A stretch of DNA of 64,000 nt, taken from positions 1,438,501-1,502,500 of the forward strand of contig JACATO010000132.1 in assembly GCA_018389105.1 (NCBI GenBank). Reading direction: 5' to 3'. Positions 13,440-24,466 of the stretch are shown in pieces. A model generated the notes under the pieces. The model made no database searches, was not told where the DNA came from, and was given only the letters and a program-made list of their open reading frames with translations. Made by a program: the position numbers and the translations under genes. Source of the stretch: Nautilus pompilius. Its lineage: Eukaryota > Mollusca > Cephalopoda > Nautilida > Nautilidae. The stretch's first letter is position 1. The number at the start of each line of letters is the position of its first letter.

Positions 13440-14010
13440 GTGGATGGGGATACTCTACTCGCCTTCCTTGATGCAGGAAGGAAGCTCATGAACAGCATGC
13501 AGCTCCTTTGCTGGCATTGAATGGATGGACACATGGTGCAACATCAGCATGAACACTTTCTGTGTCTCCTATGAAATTTTTATAGCCAATCTGCACTGCC
13601 ACTGTAGTCTGATACATCCATTAATCTTGAAAACTGCTGTGCTGTGTCATGAACTCCAATACTGTGTACAGGAGCACCATTTTCTTGCTGTTGTTTATAC
13701 TATTTGTACACTGCCGCATCCACTTTTTTGTACCTCCTGATCCTATCCTTGTTCTACTCAAACTTTTCTCCAGAGACTCTCCTGGCAAAGCAATTAACAA
13801 CTGTCATTTCAACTTTTCTCTTGCATATCTCACATCACAAATTGTTGATTTGTCCAAACAACATATTCTTTCATCTCATCATTTATGGGCACTTTCTTAA
13901 ATTTTTTCAAAATTTTCAGTTTTATGTATATGGTTAAACAACTTCTTTCTCCATTTTGGGCATGGTTCACTATAACTTGCTCAAGAACATGCAGGAAAAT
14001 CTGGGCACAA
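13440..14010 (-). mobile_element. Pogo-superfamily transposase remnant, CENPB-type DNA-binding half
   Basis: Translated on the minus strand from about 13760 down to 13560, one frame reads KVDAAVYK(stop)YKQQQENGAPV, then a short helix-rich block, then SGSADWL(stop)KFHRRH. This is the layout of the CENPB/Tc5-type helix-turn-helix of pogo, Tigger and Jerky proteins: a '+AVYKWF.QQR..G.PV' helix, then 'G(S)DGWL.+F+KRH'. Eroded N-terminal sequence lies at higher coordinates up to about 14000. The catalytic half was not found downstream, and several stops are present. It is a dead, truncated copy from a lineage different from the Tigger-like element at 52 kb, or too diverged to tell. Confidence 0.55.
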
Positions 14011-15110
14011 ATAGTGTGTCATGTAAGCAAGCAAAAGCAGCATGTGGACAATGGACTAAGTAAAAGTGGTAGAGGGCAGAGCTGGAGGAGAGACAAGTGA
14101 ATCACAACATCCCTGATCATTCATATGACTAAGCTTAGCTAGTCAGCATGCTATGTTTGTATGTTTGTTCCCTAAGCCCTACATCTACATCAGGTGCATC
14201 TCAGCATCACAAGGCTTTTCCAGAAAATTTCACTGGTAATTGGCAAAATTTTTCCAGGTACAATTGCAATTCTGGTTATTGGAAAATTTCAGTCAGTGTA
14301 ATTCCAGTTGGGGGTACTACTTGTATCACAGAATTCTGAATTTTATTCAGCCAGTCAAGTTATGCGTGGTGGTTACCCTACTAATCAAATCTGGCTCCGT
14401 TTGGCCTCTTATCAGTCTTCTTCACTACCCAGCTGTGTGGATTGCTTCCAGCCACTTCTTTCCTCCCATGTCTGACAAAGAGGAGTTTTACCACGGACTT
14501 TTGTTCATGGCTTCCTATGCTGGGTAGTAGTGATCATGGTAGTACAGGACTTTCATCTGGTAACCAAGGTGGAGATTCACAATCCCATACATGAAAAGGG
14601 GCCCATGTTGTATTTTATAAGCAGCATTTTTGAGCAATCATAGGCTTCATTTTAAATTTATTATTATTTTGTTTAAAATATGTTCCACTCAATATGTTGT
14701 TTACTTTGGTAAACTGGAGCAAGCAGACAGAAAGATGTGAAGACCCCAGGGTGAAAAAATTATGTATGTGGCAATGCACGTTTTAGCTGAATTCAATTAT
14801 TAAGTTTTTGCTGGCAGTTTTTCTACTTTATGACTATTATTTCTAGGTGCTCGATACAACAAAAATGGACAAATTAATAAATGAAACGTTTCTTAAAAGT
14901 GGTTGAATTTTGAGGTACTAAGATGCAAAAAGTCAGTGACTTAATGTTCATGGTTTGGCGTAAAATGTTATTTCTTTTGTTTAAAACATGGAAATTTCTT
15001 TGCTGTGTGGTCTGGAATTAATTTTTTTTTTTTAAATCAATAAGGATAAATAATTCTGTTAGTTTCATAGCCAAACTCTTGTTTATTATCCTAAACACTG
15101 CATTTAAGAC
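14011..15110. other. Unassigned spacer
   Basis: Slightly less AT-rich near 14140-14560, where plus-strand frames of 63-95 codons overlap without recognisable motifs. This may be further transposon debris from the CENPB-type element, but nothing could be aligned by eye. Confidence 0.4.
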
Positions 15111-15119
15111 AATACTCAC

Positions 15120-15203
15120 TGTGATGGTTACATATTTCAATGGGTGAAAGAGCAGTAAAACCAATATGGCCACCCTACTCATTCTGCCACTTAGTGTTTT
15201 CAT
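15120..15203 (-). CDS. Candidate first coding exon with signal peptide
   Basis: A minus-strand ATG at 15203 opens 28 codons to a strong splice donor, ACA|GTGAGT, at 15119-15114. A second ATG lies seven codons in. The translation starts with a basic region and then VAILVLLLF, a typical signal-peptide hydrophobic core. The segment leaves phase 0, compatible with the candidate terminal exon at 10231-10446 across a 4.7-kb intron. No TATA box is evident upstream. An internal-exon reading with the acceptor GGCAG|A just before the second ATG is also possible. The pairing with the distant exon is inference from phase and from the logic of a secreted cysteine-bearing product. Confidence 0.3.
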
Positions 15204-15209
15204 TTGATA

Positions 15210-16380
15210 AGTCTGGAACCTGAAAATTTATTTCAGAGGTGGATTTAGGTGTGGGTTAGGGTCACCAATTTAATCAATCCAAAACATCACAGATCTGAAG
15301 CATCAGTATTTCGAAAGACAAGAAATGGTACTAAAATTAGGGAACCCGACTCTTCCATCTACTTAGGATCTACACATCCTTGTCCAACACATCAGGTACT
15401 TCCAGAGCATATTTGGAAGAGATCCAGGTTGCTATTTTCCAAGATTCATTATTAGTTTGGTAGAGATTTTTAGTTATTCAAGTTTTGAACTATTTTATTC
15501 TAAAAATAAAAGAGAAACAGAAACATAATTTTAACTCAACTCAAAATTAAATTACAAATAAGACTATGGAAAACTCAGATTGTCTAATTACAATTTAAAA
15601 ATTACATTAAGATAAAGTCTGACAATCCTATCCAATTACATTTTATTCAAAGGAAGTTTTTGGTAATTCAATTTGGTAATTTGGCTTGTATAATGTGATG
15701 GTTAGGTTTTTTTTTGCACTTAGTAATTCAAAACTAGTGAAAATTGTATGTTTTAATATAAAACCCATGCACAAGGATAATACCTGGCCTTAATACTGAT
15801 ACCTAAAATTGAAAAAAAAAAAAAAAGCCTGATTTTCAGTAAGTAAAGGAATAAAGATGCATGTTGATACAAGGCGTAAATGATTAAATGGACTTACCTC
15901 ATTATATGCACATACAAGCATTACAATAGTGTATGCTGTTTAAAAAAAACAAACAATTAAAATCTTGTATAAACAATTTTGTGTACTTTTGTATTGAGCT
16001 CTTGGAATGCAGTGTTCTCTCTAAAATTCTGTCCTAGATCTGCCTATGGATCAGCCTGATCTCTATGGGCAATGTTTGGTGAATAATGTGCAAATTTACA
16101 TTTTACAGAAATGGACATCAGGAACTTTTCAACATTACTTCCAAATTTTTGTCTTTGTCCATGGAAACATTGAAAGCTGCTCTATAAAGTTTTGAAAACA
16201 TAAATACTATGCTGAACTTTCCTCTATAGCCTTATCAGCCACAAGATACTGCTTGTATTTCCATGCTATTGGTGTCCACCCGAACTGTTAAAATTCAACC
16301 AAAAGTTGTTTTCTGAGTATCCTTGATTGCATTTTGATTCTAGTCTTTGTGCAGTTTTGCATGTGTGTGTACAGACATAT
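15210..16380. other. Unassigned AT-rich DNA
   Basis: No gene recognised. A 38-nt minus-strand segment at 15898-15935 has a near-ideal acceptor (a T run followed by AAACAG) and donor (GAG|GTAAGT) and one open frame. It is too short to rank as a gene. Confidence 0.4.
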
Positions 16381-18080
16381 TATGCCAAAGATGTATTTAT
16401 CTCTAAAGGATTTAGAAACTGAGAAAAAGCTCTTGAGAAATTTAGGAGCTACAAGAAATCAGAGATGCATCATGAAGAACAACCAGGTATAAATGTACAG
16501 CTCCAGAATCAGTCACAACAGGGGCAACCATGCGCTTGATGAGCACTTCTGAAAATTGTCACTACTATCTGGTATGTGGCACAACAGAGCATCACAATTA
16601 GAGGAAAGAAATTTGCAGAAGTTACTGCAACTACAAGGTAATGATGATGACGACGACAACCTAAAAGTTTGGCTTTCTCAGAAGACAAGCTTTACAAGTG
16701 AGCAAATACGAAATAAGACACTCCAATTATTGAGCAATGCTGTCCTGTAAAACATTTGCAGAGAAGCACAATCTAGCTTAATTATCAGTGGAACTCAGAA
16801 TATTCAGGGAGATGAGCAGGAGTGTCTATCTGTTTGCAGCATATAACCAATACACTTGAAATTGAGATAGCTTTTCTGGGCTTTTACCAAGTGTCATTAA
16901 CAGGAAAATCATTGTGTGAAATGCTGAGATGCAAAACTAAGATGATTAGCATACAATGAAGCAAGCAATATGGTAGGCAATGGATGCCAAGCCAAAATTT
17001 AGTAATTTTAGCTATCAGTGACTTATGTGCACTGGGTACTCATCTGATCATATCAAAGGCCAGACAAGCTGTTTCATATATGAGATGCACTCAACTATGT
17101 GTAATAGCTTGGCAAACTTTACAATAGTAGTATCAAATTTAAGTGCATGTACTTAGACTTTTATTCAAAACCTAATATCTGGCATCCCCTATAGGGCTAA
17201 ACATTCTGCTGCTGCTTTAGGATCCATGTGAGATAATTATGAAGCTTTCCTGGAAGATTTTCAAGCAACGAGTGAAGAATTTGGTTGAATACTGCATCAT
17301 GTGTCAATATAATCTACAACTGTTTCTCTGCATCAGGGTGTTTTTTTTTTAGGTCTGTTTGCCTCTTTACTAATGTTACATTTCCCAGAAAGGTCTAATG
17401 GAATCATTCAGTGTACAAATATGGCTGTTTCAGAAAGGCTAGCCACTGGGGAATCAGTGAAGGGTCAACTCCAAATGTATCTCTGTAGTGATAAGTTCCT
17501 TGAAATTGTGACACAGATAAATCTTGCTTTCTCAGTGTAACTTGAATGCTTTCTACCTTCCAATGAAACAAAGCTCCAACAAGACACAACAATGTACAAA
17601 CTTCACATTGCACAACAAAATCAGCTGAAGAATTTCTTCACATTGATTTCTTTAAAGTGATTGATTTTGTCTTTGTTAATATTGAACAGTACTTCACAGG
17701 ACTAGTTACTTAGAAAATACAATCTGATATTATACAAAAACTAGCCTGAGCTGCCTTCATCTTTGGAAGCATAATTTAATTTTTCAGGCAGCAGTTTTAT
17801 AAGAAAAATGTTTTTGAATACAGGTTTTGCTTAAAAGACATGAGCCTAGAAGTTTGTCATGTGATCCTGCAAGTCAAAAGACTTCTATGCCTGATGTTGA
17901 TTTCTCCTGCAAGTTTCTGAGAGGCTGAACAATTTTTCAGTATATGACATTGAATAAAAACCTGGCTTCAAAGTACATCATCAGAACAGATAGCAAACTA
18001 TGAAATGGTTTAGTATGTAAACCAGGAAAAGCTTAGCTGAGATTAATCTATAGGAGACCACAGATTTCATAGGCTGCTCA
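16380..18080 (+). mobile_element. Decayed hAT transposase, ZMYM1/DUF4371-like
   Basis: A plus-strand run of frame-shifted blocks in the correct order for DUF4371-hAT transposases. From 16600 comes GNDDDDDNLKVWLSQKTSFT, then an SNAVL..ICREAQSS helix. Next is IISGTQNIQGDEQECL, where the family has D-GT-D, so the catalytic aspartate is lost. From about 16850 comes LEIEIAFLGFYQVSLTGKSL, then a degraded ASNMVGNGCQAKI (compare YDGASNMSG..GCQA). At 17876-18035 comes the hAT dimerisation domain, LMLISPASF(stop)EAEQFFSI followed by IKTWLQSTSSEQIANYE. At least four frame changes and many stops separate the blocks. Terminal inverted repeats were not found. The mariner begins about 580 bp after it. Confidence 0.75.
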
Positions 18081-18662
18081 ACGGACACTCACAGCAGAAT
18101 CTTTGGCAAGTTTTAATAAAGTTAAATATTAATATAACATTATCACAATTTTATTTCAAAATTTGCAATATTTTCTCTCATTTATTGTAATGTATGGAGT
18201 TTATCTATAAACTTATGATTAAATAAAATAAGATATACATCTTTTAAGTTTTGATGTTATTATTTCCTACACTATATTCTTTCTGTTAACTTTACTAAAT
18301 ATTTCTTTATAAATAAAGGTGATGAAAAACCAAAAACTTTGGTTTGATGTTAAAATTTTATATATAACATTTAATTGCATGTCATTAATGAATGAATTGA
18401 TCAAAGTACATGGTACAGAACTTCTATGTCAATCATTAAATTTGACTTTTTCCATTTCTGTTTTTATCTAATATCCAAAATTTGATTTTTTTGGACAAAC
18501 AGATAGTGGATTAAAACTTTTGTTCTGATTTAATTTATGGTTGTGTTTATAACTAATAACTAATACAAGATAGATAAAATTAATGAAGAGTTTAGATATT
18601 TCTGAGTTAAAATGGGTGGGTATAGTCTACAGAGTGCTTGTGAGTACATAAGTTCATATATA

Positions 18663-18693
18663 TCAGCTTGTTACAAAAGTTTTGTTGGTTTTT
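18663..18693 (+). repeat. Mariner left terminal inverted repeat
   Basis: The inner 26 bp (18668-18693) are exactly complementary to 19796-19821. The outer five bases match in part. Confidence 0.9.
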
Positions 18694-19795
18694 ATATGAT
18701 GTTAATTTGGGGTTCATTTTTTCCTGCTTGTGAAGGTGCATGTAGATAAGTTATATATCATTTGTTTCAGGGTTCTGAGTAAAGCATGGATAGAAAAGAT
18801 TTTCGTGCCATTTTGCTTCACGGGTTCAAACCAGGCCACAAAGCAAGCGAGGCAACTTGTAGCATTAAGCGAGCATGGGGCGAGGACAAAGCAAATGAGT
18901 GCGCAGTACAACGATGGTTTGCAGAGGTTTGATCAGATGTGAGCCTCGAAGATAAGGAACGTAGTGGACATTCTTCCAGCTGTGACGACAACTGTCTGAA
19001 AGCCTCAGTTGAAGCTGATCCAAGAAAAACAGTGCGAGAAATTGCTGGAAGGCTTGATGTAAGCACTGCAACTGTTTCCAGCATCTTGACACAATCGGCC
19101 AGGTGAAAAAGCTTGACAAGTGGGTGTCTCATGAGTTGAACAAACAACAACAAAATCGTCGATTGGAGATCTGCTCTTCACTTGTCATAAGAAAAAAAAT
19201 TACCCATTTGTTGACCAAATCATTATGACAATTGCAAACGATCAGCACAGTGGTTCAACAGAGACAAGGTGCCTAACCACATTCCAAAACCAGCCTCCAC
19301 CCAAGTAAGGTTATGGTTGTTGTCTGGTGGACTGCAACTGGTGTCATCCACTATAACTTCTTGCAAACTGACAAAACCATCACAGCTGAAAGGTACTGTC
19401 ATGAATTAAATGTTCATCAGAAACTCTCCCAACAGCAGCTGGTTTTGGTGAATTGAAGAGGACCAATCCTGCTGCTGCTGCTCATGTTGCAAAAGTGACT
19501 CTTCAGAAACTGAACACGTTGAGGTGTAAAGTTCTCTCACCCAGACTATTCACCAGACCTTTCTCCCACAGACTATCACCTTGACAGCTTCTTCCATATG
19601 AAATACTTCTCCAACCAAGCAGCAATTGAAAATGCCTTCCGACAGTTTATTAACTCGAGAAATCCAGATTTGTTTCAAAATGGTATAAATGTGCTTGTAA
19701 AACTTGTTGGCAGAAGTGTATTGATTGTAATGGAACTTGCTTTGATTAGTAAACTTCACTTTCAGCAATGATATGAAGTCTCATTGTTGCAGCAA

Positions 19796-19826
19796 AAAAA
19801 CCAACAAAACTTTTGTAACAACTTAA
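19796..19826 (-). repeat. Mariner right terminal inverted repeat
   Basis: Partner of the left repeat. It is followed directly by TA at 19827-19828. Confidence 0.9.
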
Positions 19827-19829
19827 TAT

Positions 19830-21270
19830 TTAAAAAATTTTTTTAAATTCCTTTTTTTTTGGCTGTCAGCTTTGTTTTTTCCAAATTTCTTTATAATATA
19901 GTGTTTTACTCCTGGAATTTAGAAGAAAGAGATAGGATATGTATTCAGAGGATGTGTGTAGAAAAAAATATTCTGTAGTTTCTCCCAAGAATTGTGGTAA
20001 ATTAGACATTAGTACATTTAGAAAATTTAATCTATGTCTGGAAACAAGAGCTAAAAGGGTTAATCCTATGAACCTGTATTTACTAGGTCATAATGACATG
20101 AATAATAATTTTTTTTAAATATAAAAAGCTTACAGTGAAAACAAAAACCAACAAAATACAAATAAAGAAGAATTTTACAATTCCTCTTGATAGCTTTATT
20201 TTTTCTTAAATTAAAGGCGTCAAAGTGAAAATGTTAATAATTAGATTTTTAAAGATTGTTTTTTTCTATCTTCACCAAACCTCTCCAAGCGCAGTCACTT
20301 GTAACACCAAGTTTTTTTTTATAAAAATCAGCAGTTTTTCACATCTGCTGCAAAGAAAAACAGCGACTTTCTTCAAATCAATCAATAACTTGTTTCTTTA
20401 CAGCATTTTAAATGATTTTAATGTCTCACTCTTTAAACTTTGAAATTTAAAGGTGAAGTTGTGTTTTTTCAGATCCTGATAATATGATGATTTGGTTTAT
20501 AATTGTATTATGTATTTAAAGTTTTAAATTATTTAGCATGTGGAACGTTGTTTGTGCGCCTCTCACATAATGGAAGTTAACTACAGGCTATCACATTCAC
20601 TCTGCTAACATTTACAGAAGCTAGTTTTAAAGCACATGTGACTCATGAAAATAGAAAGTTGCCTGTATGCTGTTTTTAAAGCCGAACCATAGCTAAACCA
20701 AACTAGGGTTAGAATAAATCCCACAAAAATTACTGGCTTTCATACATTAATCTCCATTTCATGGTATAACAATTTACTATGGCTACTGTGCTAAATAATA
20801 TAGAAATAAAAATAACTGTGGTGTTTTAGCAATTTATCCTAATATTGTTTATAAGTATTTTATACATATTTTTACCTTCAGAAACTAGGCTATGTAATAT
20901 AGCACAAACAAACAAAAATAAAATATTTATTAAATAAATGTATTTGTTAAAAAAAAAGCCATTAGAATTATTGTATCATCATCATATAATTAACTCAAAG
21001 ATGGCTGCCACTGTAATAAGCTAGCAGAAGCATTTTTCTTAACCTGCTACCTATGTCATTTAGTATATTTTTTTGGTACACTTTCTGCCTATTTGAAGCT
21101 CCATCTTCTTAGATGCCTTATATTCTTAAAATTGGTATCTTTGAAAATTGTATGAGAAAGTATCTGAAACAGAACATTTTTTACTTTATTTCTGTCTAGA
21201 TATGGATATACCTTTTCTGCAAGTCTCCATACCTTATCAATATTTATGTAAAAACTAAGTTTGATTATTT
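19830..21270. other. Unassigned AT-rich DNA
   Basis: No gene or element recognised. There is one 72-codon plus-strand frame at 20225-20443 without motifs. Confidence 0.5.
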
Positions 21271-21275
21271 ATGGG

Positions 21276-21309
<34 letters not shown>

Positions 21310-21440
21310 TAATAATAATAATAATAATAGATGTTTATCCAGGGCTGGTCTTGAACCCATGACTTGTTAGTTGTTAAGTTTGGCTTTGATTTTTTGACCA
21401 ACCAAATTAGCATCATTGCATTAAAGCAGAGACCTCTCAG
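21276..21440 (-). mobile_element. tRNA-derived SINE with (TTA)n tail
   Basis: On the minus strand a box A-like GCTAATTTGGTTGG lies near 21400-21415. A box B-like GGGTTCAAGACC follows near 21345-21360, and then a short body. The minus-strand end runs straight into (ATT)n, which appears as (TAA)n on plus at 21277-21329. A SINE followed by a trinucleotide tail at its 3' end explains the microsatellite without slippage elsewhere. Confidence 0.5.
21277..21329. repeat. (TAA)n microsatellite
   Basis: About seventeen TAA units with one interruption at 21308-21310. It sits at the 3' end of the SINE head read on the minus strand. Confidence 0.95.
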
Positions 21441-21449
21441 GATTAACAC

Positions 21450-22670
21450 CTGATGTTGACCCAGAGAGAAACTGACCAAACAGATGTATGTTACTTCTGT
21501 TACTACTACTACTAAGGTAATGAGAAATGTTTGAACTAACCCTAAACTCTATGCAAATAACATAAGTATTATGTACTGCTTTGTAGGGAATAGAAATTAT
21601 AATATAATTGAACCTGTTATACTGACAATTTCCTATAAACTTTTATGTATGGCTTAATTAATGTACCTGCTTTCTTATTAAAAAGTCTATATTCCTAATA
21701 TATTTTTAGCCTATATAATTAGGAAGTTGTTATAATGATTTTTATTCACAAAGCACCTGTATGTCTATAATTGTCACTTTTCTTCCAGTAGGCATCATAT
21801 CTAGAAACATCCCTTGAAAAAACATCAATTGGTGGCATGTAAGTAAAATTTTCGTTAAATGTCTGTTCTTTCCATCTTCTGAGCAAGATTACTGTTGAAG
21901 AGAGAAATTAAATGTTTGCTTCCATGGTCTTTTCCATCATCAGTAGGCTGGCTCATTAGTATGGTTTGTTTGGTGTAGTGCAGTTATACAGAAGGATGGT
22001 TACCAACAAGATGAATGTACAATGAATGCAATGAATGGTTTTATGCAAGACTAGAGCCTTCGAAAAATTTTGCTTATTAATACATAGGTATATACTTGAT
22101 TAGAGATAGCTCTCCTCAACAAATATTATCAGGTAGGTTTTTTACAGCAGCTGGTAGAAAGTTCGAACCTGATTGAGCAATGATGGCATAATTTTTATAT
22201 ATCCTGAAAATATTCTTAATTATCAACAGATCAGAACATTGTTTTGGAATCCATACATTCTCAGTCCAACTGGATTTGTAAAAATTACAAAAAAAGGGCC
22301 TATAAGTTAAATGTGTTTTTAATTGAGAAAATCAAAATGAAATTAGTGTACTATAAAGCAAAGGGCAGAATTGATCAAGTAATTAAACATCTGGCATAAC
22401 TCACCCCAAAGAAAGAGCTGAGATCATGAGCTCTGAGAAAAGATAGAAATATCAAAAATACATTGAGAAGTTACTGAAGCATGAATTTCCATTTTATCAA
22501 GAGATTTTTAAACTTTACACTGGACAAAATAATGGATGTCAGAAAGAAACAAAATATCATTTTTATATGGCATTAACAAGTCATTAAATATGAAAGAGGG
22601 TGATTTTCATGTAAAGATATTTTTTTTTTTCTGTTGGGCATTAAAAATAAAATGTGATTTTTCTTGCAAT
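21450..22670. other. Unassigned DNA
   Basis: AT-rich with no recognised gene. A short splice-flanked plus-strand segment at about 21792-21838 has a pyrimidine-rich acceptor and a GTAAGT donor and is open in one frame. It is only 47 nt, and chance is likely. Confidence 0.4.
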
Positions 22671-22676
22671 ATATTT

Positions 22677-22729
22677 GAGAGAGAGAGAGATGGAGAGAGA
22701 TGACGTCATTAGAGAGAGAGAGAGAGAGC
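22677..22729. repeat. (GA)n repeat enclosing a CRE
   Basis: GA dinucleotide runs lie on both sides of a perfect TGACGTCA at 22701-22708. The octamer is not derivable from the repeat by a single slip. Confidence 0.9.
22701..22708. promoter_or_regulatory. Perfect CRE palindrome TGACGTCA
   Basis: An exact cAMP-response element octamer between two GA runs. CREB/ATF dimers bind this sequence in animals, and GA runs bind GAGA-type factors in some invertebrates. Function here is inference. Confidence 0.4.
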
Positions 22730-23029
22730 GAGCATCTTTAGTTACCTGCCTTAGTAAAGTAGTATATGGTAGAATCCCATTATCATATTAAAAGAGTTCC
22801 CTTAAAGAGAGAAACAAAAAGATAAAATAAATAAAAATGTATTTCAACCATAGATGTAATTTGCGAGATAAAAAATTAAATTTCTTTAAAAAATTAATTG
22901 TGTTGAAACAAATTTTTGTGAGAATCAGTGATGAAAACCTTTCAGACACTGAATTTATAGATACTTTCATCAAAGCTCTATTTGCAAATATTTGCTTTTT
23001 TTTTTGCATGAATCTCAGTCTATTTAGCA

Positions 23030-23460
23030 TTGAGTCAAGGTCAGGTTTGACGGACAGACAATAAAAACGTACATTAAGAACTCATTATCACGAATTGTCG
23101 CTCGCTAGTGCCAGCTTAATACGAAACAAATAAATTCATTTTGCTGCCACAGTGTGACGTCAGGTTTTTTCAGGGTAGTTCTTCAGCAGGCCCCTGCTTG
23201 AAAATTTGATAACTGCCCGACCCACCAAGCCTTTTATGGGCCTAATTGTCACCTGCTCGTGTCAAATTGTTTCTGAAATGTGGAAGAATAGAAGCACTAA
23301 TTTCATTCATTCTGATTTCTGTAGAATTTTGCTTTCCAGTCGGAATTTTAATTCCCAATTTTATAGCGGTATCATGGAGAAGTTAAAACATGTCGTGTAC
23401 AGTGTGATTCGTTATTTACTGCAGTAATAGGAAATAAATGAATCCGACCGCTGCTTTTCC
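23030..23460. promoter_or_regulatory. CpG-rich promoter-like patch with second CRE
   Basis: Roughly thirteen CpG dinucleotides fall in about 360 bases, far above the near-absence of CpG around it. A perfect TGACGTCA sits at 23155-23162, 454 bases from the one at 22701. No TATA box is evident. A 73-codon plus-strand frame (23206-23427) has no motif. In genomes with CpG-depleted bulk DNA such patches often mark promoters or first exons. Which gene it would serve is unclear, because candidate exons nearby lie on minus at higher coordinates. Confidence 0.35.
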
Positions 23461-23730
23461 AAACTCATTCTCTTTATGTTCTTCAGTAAAAAAATATGCC
23501 ATGCATACATTAAGAATTTAAGATGGCGTCATAGGAGAGATTTCAAATGAAAATGTTTGTTATGAACAGAGAACTGGTATGAAAGGGGAGGGGGAGATGA
23601 AAAATATGAGGAAAATTATTATTGGTACAGTAATTAGAAATTTAAAAAAATGCTAAAAGTTAATTCGTATATGGACACATCTTCTGCAAGCCTGGGCAGG
23701 ATGATCAATGTTTGGTGCCCAGTCACTTAC

Positions 23731-23804
23731 CTTTGTCATACTGTGTAAGTTAGATATACCTAATTTAAACCATGCGGCCTTAGAGAAATATGTGAATTTA
23801 TTTT
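23731..23804 (-). CDS. Weak candidate internal exon
   Basis: A 74-nt minus-strand segment lies between a TTTTCAG acceptor and an ideal AAAG|GTAAGTGAC donor, with one open frame of 24 codons beginning NKFTYFSKAAWFKLG. No family is recognised. The phase does not join directly to the candidate at 24467-24614, so either another exon lies between or one of them is false. Confidence 0.2.
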
Positions 23805-24460
23805 CTGAAAATGGTAATGTCCTATATAATTAAGTGGACTCGAATCATTGCCTAAAAGTAGTCTCTTCATCCACATAACTGTTTACCTTCAACTCAAAAT
23901 ATACTTTCAAATTGTTCATTCATCAACCTCAGTTGTTTTCACACGTGGATAATTTAGTAATGAAAAAAGTTGAAAGAGAAATGACAAGTTAGTACTAATC
24001 ACTGGAAATGATAGGTTTCTAGTCAATTTATAAGATACTTTGCTGAATAAAATTGTTGGAGCTGAGATAGTTTTAAAAAACAGCTTAAGAATAAACTCTA
24101 TGATCCTTTTTCTTCTTTCATATCGGCTGTGTATTAAACTTTCGGCCCACGTGACTACAGTAAATGAATGAAGGGTGCTCATATGCAGTTTTAAAAGTAA
24201 ATATATGCAGTATGGCCTGATGAATTTAGAAATACTATACAAAAAGGCACCACCTTATTCTAGGATTTTTCTCTACAAGGAACCAAACAAATAATCCAAG
24301 AAAACAGCAGAACATAATTCCTTTATTTTTACTATTGTTCAAAATCTTCCCTACTCTCACTTATGAAAAACTTCAAACAAATTTAATATAAATAAATACA
24401 AGTTTTTAAAGATATTTTCGAAATTAATGAGTGAGTTGTTTTCTAAATGCTTTAAAATCG
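23805..24460. other. Unassigned DNA
   Basis: A 108-codon minus-strand open frame (23916-24242) contains a basic stretch, ERRKRIIEF, but lacks recognisable domain motifs or a good splice donor. Nothing else was seen. Confidence 0.4.
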
Positions 24461-24466
24461 ACTTAC

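Larger units (their letters stand above)
18663..19826 (+). mobile_element. Full-length but inactive cecropia-type mariner
   Basis: A 1.16-kb element bounded by matching terminal inverted repeats. TTGTTACAAAAGTTTTGTTG begins at 18668, and its exact complement ends at 19821; 26 bp match perfectly and partial identity extends outward. TA dinucleotides flank it at 18661-18662 and 19827-19828, the mariner target duplication. The transposase starts at ATG 18786 (MDRKDFRAILLHGFKPG). It continues through the helix-turn-helix (DPRKTVREIAGRLDVSTATV), then after a frameshift IGQVKKLDKWVSHELNKQQQ, the RRSAQWF-type block, and SPDYSPDLSPTDYHL near 19550. Stops and indels interrupt it, and the first catalytic block between FVDQIIM and the QW block is partly deleted. 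The order and motifs match the cecropia/Hsmar1 mariner subfamily. It cannot make an active enzyme. Confidence 0.9.

Noticed and set aside
15898-15935. 38-nt splice-flanked minus segment
   Set aside because: The splice signals are excellent, but it is too short, and similar chance segments occur on the plus strand (for example near 21792 and 25322).
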